Shown here: positions 1 to 10,637 of the stretch, one piece after another
How positions within the stretch are numbered: the first letter of the stretch is position 1
Layout of the letters: every line of letters starts with the position of its first letter
Assembly: GCF_001724605.1 (NCBI RefSeq)
Contig: NZ_MEEX01000025.1
Coordinates: 1 to 64,000, forward strand
Reading direction: 5' to 3'
DNA length: 64,000 bases
Source of the DNA: Phenylobacterium sp. SCN 70-31
GTDB taxonomy: Bacteria; Pseudomonadota; Alphaproteobacteria; Caulobacterales; Caulobacteraceae
Notes under the pieces: model-generated
What the model was told of the DNA's origin: nothing
Seen by the model: the letters and a program-made list of their open reading frames with translations, nothing else
Databases searched by the model: none
Position numbers and translations under genes: made by a program

Positions 1-1201
1 AACCTGGCTGCTGGCCGGCGCCGCCCTCGTCGCCGCCACCGGCATCGGCTTCACCGCCGCCAAGCTCACCACCCCCAAACCCCCACCCACCGCCGACGCT
101 CCCAAAGAACAGGGAGAGGCGGGTCATGCCGAAGAGGCGGGACACGCCGAAGGCGAGGCCCACGCCGAGGAAGGCGCGGAAGCCGAAGTCGTCGCGATGG
201 ACGACGCCCGGATCAAGACTGCGGGCATACAACTCCAGCCGGTCGCGGTCGGCGGGTTGGGGGCCGAGATCCGCGCCCAAGCCACTGTCGAGGCCGAGCC
301 GTCTGGGCAGGCGGCGCTGACGGCGCGGGCGGCGGGCTCCATCGCGCGCATCAACAAGCGTCTCGGCGATCCCGTCCGCGCCGGGGAAACCCTGGCGCTC
401 GTGGAAAGCCGGGAAGCGGCCCAGATCGCGGCGGACCGGGCCACCGCGGCGGCGCGCGCCGACCTGGCGCGCAAGGTGGCGGCACGCGAGCGTCGCCTAT
501 TCGAGCAGAAGGTCGGCGCCCGGCAGGACTACGAGGCGGCTGAGGCCTCGCTCGTGGCCGCCCAAGCCGAATCCCGGCGCGCCTCCGCGGCGGCTGGGGC
601 CGCCGACATCTCGCCTGACGGGCGCTATGTGCGTGTGACCAGTCCGATCAATGGTCGCGTGAGCGCCATGTCCGTAAGCCTGGGCGCCTTCGTCCAACCC
701 GAGACCGAACTCTTCCGCATCGCCGATTCGAGTCGAATCCAAGTTGAAGCCGCCGTGCCGGCGCTCGACGCGCAGCGTGTGCAGCCTGGCGACAAGGCCG
801 TGATCGAGACCAGCGGCGGGACCGCGATCCCCGCTGTGGTGCGCTCGGCGACGCCCACCGTCGATGAGCAGACCCGCGCCGCCACCGTGGTGCTGACCCC
901 GGCAGGGCCATTGGCTGACCTGCGTCCCGGCCAGTTGGTGCAGGTGCGGATCACATCCGCTCGGGCCGCCACCCGCGCCATCGTCGTGCCGGACGAGGCG
1001 ATCCAGACGGTGGAGGGGCGCTCCGTCGTCTTCGTCCGCACGTCCAAGGGATTCCGCGCGCAACCGGTCACCGCTGGGCAGCGCACGGGGGGGCGGGCCG
1101 AGGTTCTGGAGGGCCTGCGCCCCGGCGACGTGATCGCCGCGTCCAACGCCTTCGTCCTGAAGGCGGAACTCGGCAAGGGCGAGGCGGAACATGGCCACTA
1201 G
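1..1201 (+). CDS. HME-RND periplasmic adaptor (CzcB-like), 5' truncated by window edge
   Basis: The reading frame is open from the first bases of the window, so the start lies upstream. The visible part begins with a hydrophobic membrane anchor (WLLAGAALVAATGIGF), then a His/Glu/Ala-rich linker (GHAEEAGHAEGEAHAEEG) that could bind cations, then the HlyD/CusB-type barrel-sandwich and helical hairpin regions (RRLFEQKVGARQDYEAAEASL) and a beta-barrel/MP domain ending in EAEHGH. Adaptors of this family link the inner-membrane pump to an outer-membrane channel and may hand metal to the pump. The pump gene starts 33 bp downstream, so the two form one operon; an outer-membrane factor would be expected upstream. 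Family assignment is secure; metal identity is inferred. Confidence 0.9.
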   Translation, partial: TWLLAGAALVAATGIGFTAAKLTTPKPPPTADAPKEQGEAGHAEEAGHAEGEAHAEEGAEAEVVAMDDARIKTAGIQLQPVAVGGLGAEIRAQATVEAEPSGQAALTARAAGSIARINKRLGDPVRAGETLALVESREAAQIAADRATAAARADLARKVAARERRLFEQKVGARQDYEAAEASLVAAQAESRRASAAAGAADISPDGRYVRVTSPINGRVSAMSVSLGAFVQPETELFRIADSSRIQVEAAVPALDAQRVQPGDKAVIETSGGTAIPAVVRSATPTVDEQTRAATVVLTPAGPLADLRPGQLVQVRITSARAATRAIVVPDEAIQTVEGRSVVFVRTSKGFRAQPVTAGQRTGGRAEVLEGLRPGDVIAASNAFVLKAELGKGEAEHGH

Positions 1202-1234
1202 GTCGAACCATTCGAACACGGAGCTGGTGGCGTC

Positions 1235-4200
1235 ATGATCGGCCGCATCCTGGATCTTTCGGTCCGCTTCCGCTGGACCGTCGTCTTCCTCGTCGCCCTG
1301 GTGGCGGCGCTGGGCCTCTACAATCTCATCCGGCTGCCGATCGACGCGGTGCCGGATATCACCAACAAGCAGGTGCAGATCAACACCGTCGCGCCGGCCC
1401 TGGCGCCCGCCGAGGTCGAAAAGCTGGTGACCTACCCGGTGGAAACCGCGATGGCGGGCATCCCGGGGCTGCAGAGCACACGTTCGATCTCGCGCAACGG
1501 CTTCAGCCAGGTCACCGTGGTCTTCGCCGAGCGCACCGATGTCTACTTCGCCCGCCAGCAGGTGGCCGAACGGCTCATCCAGGCCCGAGAAAGCCTTCCC
1601 GAAGGCGCCCAACCCATGATGGGACCGATCTCGACCGGCCTCGGCGAGGTCCTGATGTGGACCGTCGAGTTTGAGTATCCGCAGGGCCGCGGCGCGCCGC
1701 GGCGGGACGGACAGCCGGGGTGGCAATCCGACGGCGCGTACCTGACCGTCACTGGCGAGCGCCTGACCGATCCGGTCGCGCAGGCGGCCTACCTGCGCGA
1801 GGTCCAGGACTGGATCGTCCGGCCGCAGATGCGCAGTGTGGTCGGCGTCGCCGGCGTGGATTCCATCGGCGGCTACGACAAGCAATTCGTCGTCACGCCA
1901 AACCCCACCCGCCTGGCTTCTTACGGTGTCTCCTTCACCGACCTCTCCCGGGCGCTGGAGGCCGCCAACCTGACGGTGGGCGCGAACTTCGTCGAGCGGG
2001 CCGGGGAAGCCTTCCTCGTGCGTACCGACGCCCGGGTGCGCTCGGCCGATGAGATCGCGCGAGCGGTTGTCGCCACGCGCGGCGGCGTCGCCGTCGCAGT
2101 GCGCGACGTGGCCGAGGTCAAGATCGGCGGGGCCCTGCGCACCGGGGCGGGCTCCGAGAATGGCGAGGAAGTGGTGGTCGGCACGGTGCTGATGCTCACG
2201 GGCGAGAACAGCCGGACAGTGGCGCGGGCGTCGGCCGAGCGGCTGCAGGAGATCGCCAAGACCACGCCGCCCGGGGTGCGTGTACAGGTGGTCTATGACC
2301 GTTCCAAGCTCGTCAACGCGACCATCAAGACCGTGGAGAAGAACCTCGCCGAAGGCGCCTTGCTGGTCATTGTCGTTCTCTTCCTGCTGCTCGGCAACTT
2401 CCGCGCCGCGCTCATCACGGCGCTGGTGATTCCGGTGTCGATGTTGATGACGGCCATCGGCATGAACCGATTGGGCGTCTCCGGAAACCTGATGAGCCTG
2501 GGGGCGCTCGACTTCGGGCTCATCGTGGATGGCGCGGTGATCATTGTGGAGAACAGCCTGCGCCGACTGGCCGAGCGGCAGCACCACGAGGGCCGCCTGC
2601 TGACGCTGCAGGAGCGGCTCGGGGAGACCCGAGAGGCGGCGCGCGAGATGATCCAACCCACGGTCTACGGTCAGGCGATCATCCTCCTCGTCTATGCCCC
2701 GCTGCTCACCTTCACAGGGGTGGAGGGCAAGACCTTTTCGCCGATGGCCATTACTGTGATGTTGGCCCTGGCGGCGGCCTTTGTCCTGTCGCTGACCTTT
2801 GTGCCGGCGATGATCGCCCTCCTGATCCGCGGCAAGGTGGCCGAGAAGGAGGTTCGGCCGATCCGCTGGGCGAAGGCTCGCTACGAGCCGCTGCTTCGAA
2901 GGACGATCGCGCGGCCCTTGCCCGTCATCCTGGCGTCCGCTGCAGTGTTCGTAGCCGCGGGCGTGGTGTTCAGCTTCCTCGGCCGGGAGTTCGCGCCGCA
3001 GTTGGATGAGAAGGACTTGGCCGTCCAGGCGCTGCGCATCCCGTCCACATCGCTGGAGCAGTCCTTGCGGATGCAGCGGCAGGTGGAGCGTGTGATCGCG
3101 AGCTTCCCAGAGGTCGCTTATGTCTACTCGAAGACAGGCACGGCGGAGGTCGCCAGCGACCCGATGCCGCCGAACGCCTCCGACAGCTTCATCATCCTGA
3201 AGCCGCAGGAGGATTGGCCCAACAAGGGCGAAACGAAAGCTGAGCTCGTCACGCGGATGGAAGAGCGGCTGGAGGGCCTCACCGGCAACGTGTTCGAGTT
3301 CACCCAGCCGATCCAGATGCGCTTCAACGAGCTCATCGCTGGAGTCAGGGGCGATGTCGCCATCAAGATCTATGGCGACGATCTGGACGCGCTCGCCCAG
3401 ACCGCCGGTCGGGTCGCCAGCGTTCTCCAGACTGTTCCGGGAGCCGCAGACGTCAAGGCTGAACAGACAAGCGGCTTCCCCACCCTGGACATTGCGGTCG
3501 ACCGTGATGCGATCGGCCGCCTGGGTCTGACTGTGGAGGAGGTGGCCGACACCATCGCCGTGGCCATGGGCGGTCGCGAGTCCGGCCTGGTGTTCCAGGG
3601 CGACCGGCGCTTCGACATCGTCGTGCGGTTGCCAAACGCCGTCCGCAATGACCTTGACGCCGTGGCCGCCCTACCGGTGCTCCTACCGGACGCCGGTGGC
3701 GGCGCACGCCAGTCTGTGCCGCTGCGCGACGTGGCCCGTTTCACCTATTCCGAAGGGCTGAACCAGGTCAGTCGCGAGAACGGCAAGCGGCGCGTCGTCG
3801 TGCAAGCGAACGTTCGCGGCAACGACCTGGGGTCTTTCGTCGCCGAAGCGCAGCGGAAGGTCGAAAGCGAGGTCAAGCTGCCGCCGGGCGCCTGGGTCGA
3901 GTGGGGCGGGCAGTACGAGAACCTCAAGGCCGCGCAGGCCCGACTGGCGCTTGTCGTGCCACTCTGCTTCCTCCTGATCTTCGCGCTTCTCTACATGGCG
4001 CTGGGCGGGGTCAAGCCGGCGCTCGGCGTCTTCTCCGCCATTCCGCTCGCCCTGGCCGGCGGGGTGTTCGCCCTGGCCGGGCGTGGCATGCCGTTCTCCG
4101 TATCCGCCGCGGTCGGGTTCATCGCCTTGTCCGGGGTGGCGGTGCTGAACGGCCTGGTGATGATGACGGCCATACGGCAGCGGCTGGAGCGGGGAGCCTC

Positions 4201-4432
4201 TCTGGATCATGCCATCGTCGACGGGGCCATGGAGCGGCTGCGCCCGGTGCTCATGACCGGGCTGGTGGCCTCGCTGGGCTTCGTGCCGATGGCGCTCGCC
4301 ACCGAGACCGGCGCGGAAGTCCAGCGGCCGCTCGCTACCGTGGTCATCGGCGGACTGGTGACAGCCACGGCCCTGACCCTGTTCGTCCTGCCGGCCATCT
4401 GTCGCCTGATCTTGCGACCGACGGCGCGCTGA
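1235..4432 (+). CDS. czcA: HME-RND inner-membrane cation efflux pump, CzcA family
   Basis: A 1065-residue RND pump, the usual length for CzcA/CusA proteins. It has an N-terminal TM helix (WTVVFLVALVAALGLYNLI), a first periplasmic porter loop, a TM bundle with the acidic proton-relay motif DFGLIVDGAVIIVEN around residue 430, and a duplicated second half ending at RLILRPTAR. That TM4 motif (D-x5-D-x6-E) fits divalent-cation pumps rather than the Cu/Ag CusA type, so Zn, Co, Cd or Ni is more likely than Cu. It sits in the inner membrane and drives proton-coupled export through adaptor and outer-membrane channel. It follows the adaptor by 33 bp and is the intact relative of the fossil at 14.8-15.8 kb and the pump at the window's right edge. 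Confidence 0.95.
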   Translation: MIGRILDLSVRFRWTVVFLVALVAALGLYNLIRLPIDAVPDITNKQVQINTVAPALAPAEVEKLVTYPVETAMAGIPGLQSTRSISRNGFSQVTVVFAERTDVYFARQQVAERLIQARESLPEGAQPMMGPISTGLGEVLMWTVEFEYPQGRGAPRRDGQPGWQSDGAYLTVTGERLTDPVAQAAYLREVQDWIVRPQMRSVVGVAGVDSIGGYDKQFVVTPNPTRLASYGVSFTDLSRALEAANLTVGANFVERAGEAFLVRTDARVRSADEIARAVVATRGGVAVAVRDVAEVKIGGALRTGAGSENGEEVVVGTVLMLTGENSRTVARASAERLQEIAKTTPPGVRVQVVYDRSKLVNATIKTVEKNLAEGALLVIVVLFLLLGNFRAALITALVIPVSMLMTAIGMNRLGVSGNLMSLGALDFGLIVDGAVIIVENSLRRLAERQHHEGRLLTLQERLGETREAAREMIQPTVYGQAIILLVYAPLLTFTGVEGKTFSPMAITVMLALAAAFVLSLTFVPAMIALLIRGKVAEKEVRPIRWAKARYEPLLRRTIARPLPVILASAAVFVAAGVVFSFLGREFAPQLDEKDLAVQALRIPSTSLEQSLRMQRQVERVIASFPEVAYVYSKTGTAEVASDPMPPNASDSFIILKPQEDWPNKGETKAELVTRMEERLEGLTGNVFEFTQPIQMRFNELIAGVRGDVAIKIYGDDLDALAQTAGRVASVLQTVPGAADVKAEQTSGFPTLDIAVDRDAIGRLGLTVEEVADTIAVAMGGRESGLVFQGDRRFDIVVRLPNAVRNDLDAVAALPVLLPDAGGGARQSVPLRDVARFTYSEGLNQVSRENGKRRVVVQANVRGNDLGSFVAEAQRKVESEVKLPPGAWVEWGGQYENLKAAQARLALVVPLCFLLIFALLYMALGGVKPALGVFSAIPLALAGGVFALAGRGMPFSVSAAVGFIALSGVAVLNGLVMMTAIRQRLERGASLDHAIVDGAMERLRPVLMTGLVASLGFVPMALATETGAEVQRPLATVVIGGLVTATALTLFVLPAICRLILRPTAR

Positions 4433-4447
4433 CGACCCCGCGCCCGC

Positions 4448-4477
4448 GTGTCCGGGTTCACTTATGGATCCGGACAC
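4448..4477 (+). terminator. Hairpin after czcA
   Basis: A perfect 8-bp inverted repeat (GTGTCCGG / CCGGACAC) with a 14-nt loop lies 15 bp after the czcA stop codon. No T-run follows, so it may be a 3' stabilising hairpin or a Rho-assisted end rather than a classical intrinsic terminator. Confidence 0.45.
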
Positions 4478-4495
4478 CGGGGCGTACAGACTATT

Positions 4496-4633
4496 TTATG
4501 GCACCAAGACGGCTCGCGCGACCCGGTACGCATGTTCGTCAGGACCAGCCCACACGAGATATAATGCGCCGCCCAGCACGATGAGAGAGGAGACGAAGAG
4601 CAGCACAGCTCCACGACTGACCTTCTGCCGCAT
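4496..4633 (-). CDS. Predicted 45-residue single-pass membrane peptide
   Basis: Too short for usual gene calling. From an ATG at 4633 the minus strand encodes MRQKVSRG, a strongly hydrophobic stretch (AVLLFVSSLIVLGGALYLVW) and a short charged tail ending ARAVLVP. Basic residues precede the helix, so the N-terminus is probably cytoplasmic. A GAAGG stretch lies about 11 nt before the start. It is convergent to czcA and upstream of and divergent from the stress-protein gene. No family recognised. The hydrophobic pattern in only one of three frames supports coding, but the length leaves doubt. Confidence 0.4.
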   Translation of the reverse strand: MRQKVSRGAVLLFVSSLIVLGGALYLVWAGPDEHAYRVARAVLVP

Positions 4634-4734
4634 GCTTGAGGATCGCCTTCATTGGGTGCTTCGTTTGAGTCTGCGACGCCCCGGCAGCGATCGCAAGCTT
4701 CCATGGTCGAGACCGGCTGGAGGTCTGCGCAATG

Positions 4735-4776
4735 TTGACACATCGCAAGGCGAGCCATCGCAGGCCGTCGTATACT
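4735..4776 (+). promoter_or_regulatory. Crp/Fnr (FixK/FnrL)-type class II promoter for the universal stress gene
   Basis: TTGACACATCGCAA at 4735-4748 fits the TTG-N8-CAA form of FNR/FixK-family boxes. A good -10 hexamer TATACT lies at 4771-4776. The predicted start near 4783 places the box centre at -41.5, the exact spacing of class II Crp/Fnr activation, and there is no canonical -35 at the right distance. Universal stress genes are frequent FixK/FNR targets. The site is seen directly; oxygen-responsive control is inferred. Confidence 0.55.
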
Positions 4777-4830
4777 GACGCGCCCGCGCACCGCGGCGCG
4801 GACCTTGACCGAGCTGATGGGAGGCGAGCG

Positions 4831-5637
4831 ATGACCTATGCCGATATCGTGGTGGATGCGACCCCCAGCCCTACGGTGCGTCAGACCCTGGAGGTTGCAG
4901 CCGAGTTCGCGGAGGTCTACGGCGGCCGCCTCTCGGTGGCCGCGTTCGCTTGGCCGCAGCCCTCGATACTGAACGAAGCGCTCCTTGGGAGCGCGGGTGG
5001 ATCCGCGCTTCAAGCCTTGGCCTTCGGCGAGGCCCTCGAGAGCACGCAGGCGGTCCACGACGACATCTTCGCCGGCCGCCACGTCGTGAGCGACTGGTGC
5101 TCGGGCATCTCGGATCCGAATCTGATCCTCAACGAGCATCTGCTCACAGCTGACCTGGCGATCGTCGGCGCATCGGCGAGCGGACAATTCGCGATAGCTG
5201 ATCCCACCGAGCTTTCCGCCCGCTCCGGAGCGCCGGTCCTGCAGATTGGCTCGCTCCGGCCGCGCGTCCCGTTTCGGCACGTCCTGGTCGCGTGGAAGGA
5301 CGCCCGGGAAGCCCGGCGGTCTGTCCATGAAGCGCTCCCACTTTTGAGGCGCGCGGAGCGTGTCGTCGTCCTCGGCGTCGGCGACGAGGTCAGCAGCGAA
5401 CGCCTGGCGCAGGTCGCCGAGCATCTTTCGCGACACCAGGTCGCCGCAACTCATCTTCACCTCTCCAAGAGCGCCGCTGGCGTTTTCGCACAAATCCTGC
5501 AGCACGCCGAAGCGGAGGGATGCGATCTCCTGGTGAGCGGAGCCTATAGCCGGCCTCGGTACAGCGAGAGGGTCTTTGGCGGCGTCACGCGGGAGCTTGT
5601 GCAGGGTCTCCCAATGGCCTGGCTGCTGGCGCACTGA
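4831..5637 (+). CDS. Universal stress protein, tandem UspA-like domains
   Basis: 268 residues from ATG 4831, chosen because GGGAGG lies 7-12 nt upstream; longer forms lack a ribosome site. The protein has two UspA-like halves. The first starts YADIVVDATPSPTVRQTLEVAAEFAEVYGG and the second starts HVLVAWKDAREARRSVHEALPLL. The C-terminal ATP-loop region (SGAYSRPRYSERVFGGVTREL) matches the G-x2-G-x9-G(S/T) pattern only partly, so nucleotide binding is uncertain. Cytoplasmic stress proteins of this type often belong to anaerobic or respiratory-stress regulons, in agreement with the Crp/Fnr-type promoter in front of it. Confidence 0.85.
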   Translation: MTYADIVVDATPSPTVRQTLEVAAEFAEVYGGRLSVAAFAWPQPSILNEALLGSAGGSALQALAFGEALESTQAVHDDIFAGRHVVSDWCSGISDPNLILNEHLLTADLAIVGASASGQFAIADPTELSARSGAPVLQIGSLRPRVPFRHVLVAWKDAREARRSVHEALPLLRRAERVVVLGVGDEVSSERLAQVAEHLSRHQVAATHLHLSKSAAGVFAQILQHAEAEGCDLLVSGAYSRPRYSERVFGGVTRELVQGLPMAWLLAH

Positions 5638-5718
5638 GACTCGGCTGGTGTCCTTCCCCGGTCGCCCTCTGCCGAGACCGCACCCGCACGGCTCTATGTG
5701 CCATCGAACCCGCGCTAG

Positions 5719-6219
5719 CTAGGCGCCCGCTTTCTTCCGCGCGGCGCGACGCTGACGCCGGTTCAGCGGCCTCCCGTTTTGTGGCGGAGCAGCAGACCGA
5801 CCGCGCCCCGCCAAGGCGGCGCCCCACGCCTCGTAGTAGGGTTTGAGCCGCTCGATCTTGAGCTTGTGCTTGAACGCGATCTGCGCCAGCCAGCCGGTGA
5901 AGCGGACACCATGGCGAACCCGCACCCCTTGTTCGACGGGCTCGAGTTCGATCCAGCGTCGTTCCCGAAATCCGATCCAGCCGATTGTGAACTCCAGCCG
6001 CCTTGGCGGGTCGAACGCCGTGATCCTGGCCGGAACCGACTTCCTCGCCACATCGCCCCAATTCACCGAGAAACGGACCTTCGCCCCAGCGTTCGCGGCC
6101 CCCTCGACCTTCTGATACGGGTTCCAACTCGGGTATTCGTCGAAGCTGATCAGGCGACGCCAAATGACCTGCGCCGGCTGACGGATGATCAGCTCGGTGG
6201 AATAGGCAATCTCGTTCAT
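5719..6219 (-). CDS. SRPBCC (START/Bet v1-like) family protein
   Basis: 166 residues from ATG 6219 (MNEIAYSTELIIRQP). The start of the polyketide-cyclase/SRPBCC fold is clear: a first strand, then QVIWRRLISFDEYPSWNPYQ, a hallmark helix followed by the W-N-P motif. Later VRHGVRFTGWLAQIAFKHKLKIERLKPYYEAW forms the long C-terminal helix. The tail RRQRRAARKKAGA is very basic. These proteins bind hydrophobic ligands, but no substrate can be named. Two intact relatives (28072 and 60375) and one remnant (14573) occur in this window, always near metal-transport genes. The reading frame stays open far upstream, but that part has poor coding character. Confidence 0.8.
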   Translation of the reverse strand: MNEIAYSTELIIRQPAQVIWRRLISFDEYPSWNPYQKVEGAANAGAKVRFSVNWGDVARKSVPARITAFDPPRRLEFTIGWIGFRERRWIELEPVEQGVRVRHGVRFTGWLAQIAFKHKLKIERLKPYYEAWGAALAGRGRSAAPPQNGRPLNRRQRRAARKKAGA

Positions 6220-6401
6220 CGGCCAGACTCCAGAATGGCACGACGACGTGCGACCCGATTCAACTTTAGGGAATGCTGTTGCAGGCCGCAAACGGAGCGG
6301 TCTTCCGACGTCCTCGCCGCTCGCGGAGCGTTTCCCTGCCGTCTTGCAGGTCCTCCTTCGAGTTGTGGCCCGCTCAACAGGCCGGCTCACCTCGCCCATC
6401 T

Positions 6402-6908
6402 TCAACGTTTGGGAGACGTGCTCCTGGGCATCACGACCACCTGGGGTTCGGACCGCCGTGGTGGCGCACTGGAGCGAACGGGCGCGGCCTCGCTTGGCGA
6501 CGCCTCCGGGGCGCGGCAGACGAGCCGCAAGGCGCGCGTTTCGGCATCCATCGCCGGAGGCCGCCACGCTTCTCGGCTGTACGATGTCCCCGCGTATTCG
6601 CCGGTCCAGGTGCGGCGGGTTGTCCTCACGGTCCGGAGCTGTCGGCTCTCACAGTCGAAGTCGAACGTCATCTCGAGCTTCGTGACCGTGCGCCCAGCCT
6701 CCAGTTCTGGTTCCCGCAACTCCACGACACCCTGGACGCGCTGATAGCCGTGACGATGATGCTCGTGTTTGGACTTCATCTCCATGGCCAGAGCGCCTTG
6801 CGCGGTCGGGCCGACCGGAGTCGGGGCATCCAACTCCTGGGCGTGAACGAAACCTGGCAGAAGCGCCAGCAGGGGCAGGAGCAGGAATTTCCGAGAGGTT
6901 CGACGCAC
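6402..6908 (-). CDS. Exported hypothetical protein, surface-adhesin-E-like
   Basis: 168 residues if the GTG at 6908 is used (VRRTSRKFLLLPLLALLPGFVHAQ), which gives a clean signal peptide with an AHA-like cleavage site (VHA-QE). The mature part is His-containing (KSKHEHHRHGYQR) and has FDFDCESRQLRTVRTTRRTWTGEY followed by a second Cys near LRLVC, a pattern like the Adhesin_E family with one disulfide. The C-terminus is Pro/Ser/Arg-rich. The frame continues upstream into the MgtC remnant, which makes the start a judgement. Periplasmic or surface location is inferred; no function assigned. Confidence 0.55.
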   Translation of the reverse strand: MRRTSRKFLLLPLLALLPGFVHAQELDAPTPVGPTAQGALAMEMKSKHEHHRHGYQRVQGVVELREPELEAGRTVTKLEMTFDFDCESRQLRTVRTTRRTWTGEYAGTSYSREAWRPPAMDAETRALRLVCRAPEASPSEAAPVRSSAPPRRSEPQVVVMPRSTSPKR

Positions 6909-7073
6909 GGCCCAGTTCCAGCAGCTTTTCGTGCCCTCATTCGGCAAGAGCGCCGGCCAGAAGACCACGGGCGCGCCCGCGACGGAAGACAATGAACGGA
7001 GCAGGCGTCGCGAGCGGCTCCGTGGGCGTCGGCGAGCTACACCACGACCCGGGAGACGACCGGCGCGTGGCGT

Positions 7074-7505
7074 GCCGTGCGTTGTTGGCGCGCATGGCTT
7101 TCCTGTCACCAGCGCACTTGAGCAATGCCGCCCCGCCAGACAGCACCAGCCCCCGAGGGCCCCCGTCGCCCATAAACTGGCCGCGGTCGCAGTTCCGGAG
7201 GGCTTACCTCCTTGCTTGAGAATGGCCCCGCCGCCGATGAGCCCAACACCCGTGATCAGGCCCTCCATGATGCGGGTCTGACCCATGGATTCACGACCGA
7301 GTACGCCAATGCCGACGAGCACAAATCCGCCCGCGCCGACCGCGACGGGGTGAAGGGTCCGGATGCCTGCGCTGCGATCGTCGCGCTCTCGATCCCAGCC
7401 CACCGGGAGGGGATCGGCGTAGGCCGGGGCCAAGTTGAAGCCGTGGGTCGCAATCTCCCACAGTGCGGCGGGCTCGAAGGCTATGAAGGTCCTCAGGTCG
7501 CGCAC
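7074..7505 (-). pseudogene. MgtC/SapB family remnant
   Basis: About 120 residues match the intact MgtC at 17912: PVGWDRERDDRSAGIRT, FVLVGIGVLGRES, RIMEGLITGVGLIGGGAILK and GTATAASLWATGALG. After residue 119 the frame degenerates (WCCLAGRHCSS...) and the last membrane helices appear only as scraps in another frame, and the first helix is also atypical (ATHGFNLAPAYAD). The frame then runs without stop into the next gene. MgtC proteins are inner-membrane proteins linked to low-Mg2+ or acid stress. This copy is probably non-functional and its role may be covered by the intact paralogue. Confidence 0.65.
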
Positions 7506-7610
7506 GAGATGAACAGGAGATGACGACAGGCGTTCCCCACAGGTTCAGACCCGGAGGCCGATAGTGCCTCATCGCCGGTGGGTTCGACGCCGGCAAAGGG
7601 AGCAGTTCCT

Positions 7611-7967
7611 ATGAAGTACCTCATCGCCGCTGCTGCGGCTCTCTCGGTTCTCGGCGGCACGGCCGCCACGGCCCAGCCCTATAGCTACGGCGGCCAGCAG
7701 GGCTATTACGATCAACAGCCCTACAATGGCCAGCAGGCTTACCGCGGCCAGGGCTACAACGGCGGCTACTCGGCCCCGGCGCCGTATGGCTACGCCCAGC
7801 CTCACGCCGGGAACGCCGACGCCCACGGGGGCTCCGTGTACTCCGGCGGGACCTACAGCGCCCGCTCCTATGGGTACAACGATCGCTACGATCGCCACGT
7901 GCGCCGGGACAGCCGGCGGGATCGCCACTATGTCGCCCCGCGCGCGCGGCATGATCGCCACCACTGA
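7611..7967 (+). CDS. Secreted Gly/Tyr/Gln-rich protein
   Basis: 118 residues from ATG 7611, preceded by AAGGGAG at good spacing. A signal peptide (KYLIAAAAALSVLGGTAATAQ) is followed by low-complexity Tyr/Gly/Gln repeats (YSYGGQQGYYDQQPYNGQQ) and a basic, His-ending tail (RRDRHYVAPRARHDRHH). There is no domain to name. Similar composition occurs in exported proteins at 46831, 43714 and 10638, so this looks like one local family of periplasmic, possibly metal-binding or matrix proteins. A strong hairpin follows. Confidence 0.75.
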   Translation: MKYLIAAAAALSVLGGTAATAQPYSYGGQQGYYDQQPYNGQQAYRGQGYNGGYSAPAPYGYAQPHAGNADAHGGSVYSGGTYSARSYGYNDRYDRHVRRDSRRDRHYVAPRARHDRHH

Positions 7968-7990
7968 GCCTCGTCGGCTTCGAGGCGGAA

Positions 7991-8014
7991 CGCTCCGCCC
8001 CTTCGGGCGGGGCG
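7991..8014 (+). terminator. Stem-loop between two genes
   Basis: CGCTCCGCCC and GGGCGGGGCG pair over 10 bp (one G-U) around a CTTC loop. It lies 24 bp after the secreted-protein stop and just before the ribosome site of the next gene, so it may terminate, or attenuate expression of the downstream gene. No T-run. Confidence 0.5.
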
Positions 8015-8032
8015 CTTCCAGGGAGACTATCC

Positions 8033-8407
8033 ATGAGTGATCCCGCCCCCGCTCCGATAACCCGTCATGAAGCGGGCCTTCTATGCCCTGCCTGTCGGGT
8101 GGACCTGGTGATGGCCGACCGGCAGGGAATCGAGATCGACTATTGTCCCAGGTGCCGTGGCGTGTGGCTAGACCGCGGCGAACTCGACAAGATCATCGAG
8201 CGCACCGCCGCCTACGAGGCCGCCCCACAAGCGCCTCCGCCCGAACCGCCGCTGGCCCGGCCAGGGTACGGGCAGCCATGGGACGGAGGATATTCGGGTG
8301 AGCATGGCGGAGGCCGCCGCGGGGCCGGCCCTCACGGAGGCGGGGGTCACCACGGTGGCGGCCACGGCCGGCGGCGTGGTTTCCTCGGCGGCCTCTTCGA
8401 CGACTAG
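8033..8407 (+). CDS. TFIIB-type zinc-ribbon protein with Gly/His-rich tail
   Basis: 124 residues. Near the N-terminus a zf-TFIIB motif is complete: CPACRVDLVMADRQGIEIDYC-PRC-RGVWLDRGELDK, i.e. two C-x2-C pairs around a short linker. The second half is Pro-rich, then Gly/His-rich (HGGGGHHGGGHGRRRGFLGGLFDD), a likely secondary metal-binding tail with an acidic end. It has no signal peptide and should be cytoplasmic. A close paralogue sits at 18438. Families with this ribbon are poorly characterised; a zinc or nickel buffering role is only inference. Confidence 0.8.
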   Translation: MSDPAPAPITRHEAGLLCPACRVDLVMADRQGIEIDYCPRCRGVWLDRGELDKIIERTAAYEAAPQAPPPEPPLARPGYGQPWDGGYSGEHGGGRRGAGPHGGGGHHGGGHGRRRGFLGGLFDD

Positions 8408-8516
8408 AGTTTCGACGCGTAGCAATCGCTGCCACCGGCGAGCCATTCAGACAGACTCTTCCCAGACCCGGCCAGATCAAACCTCTGATGCGCCGCGGTT
8501 CACATCGCGAGTCACA

Positions 8517-10515
<1,999 letters not shown>

Positions 10516-10527
10516 AAGGGGCGACCC

Positions 10528-10632
10528 ATGAGAAACCTGAAGCGCCTCAACCCCTGGCTCCGCCTTGCGATCTTGCCAGCCGCAGCGCTTGCCTTTGTGC
10601 TGCTGCTGAAGATTTTCGGGCCGAGATCGTAG
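10528..10632 (+). CDS. Predicted 34-residue membrane peptide
   Basis: ATG 10528 follows an AAAAGGGG ribosome site by 6 nt. The product starts MRNLKRLNPWLR, then a single hydrophobic helix (LAILPAAALAFVLLLKIF) and ends GPRS. Basic N-terminus plus one helix suggests an inner-membrane peptide. It follows the lpdA relic directly and ends 5 bp before the stop of a convergent lipoprotein gene. No family recognised. The ribosome site and clean hydrophobic pattern are the support. Confidence 0.45.
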   Translation: MRNLKRLNPWLRLAILPAAALAFVLLLKIFGPRS

Positions 10633-10637
10633 GCCGC

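Noticed and set aside
497-2656. Very long open frame on the minus strand opposite the RND adaptor and pump
   Set aside because: It mirrors the codon pattern of the plus-strand genes; its translation is His/Arg/Gly-rich without any motif.
4640-4750. Minus-strand peptide with C-x2-C ... C-x2-C (CQHCADLQ...CDRC)
   Set aside because: Looks like a small zinc knuckle, but there is no ribosome site, the frame runs into unrelated sequence, and it overlaps the Crp/Fnr promoter.
7060-7505. Functional MgtC protein
   Set aside because: The C-terminal helices are split over frames and the first helix is damaged, while an intact paralogue exists at 17912.
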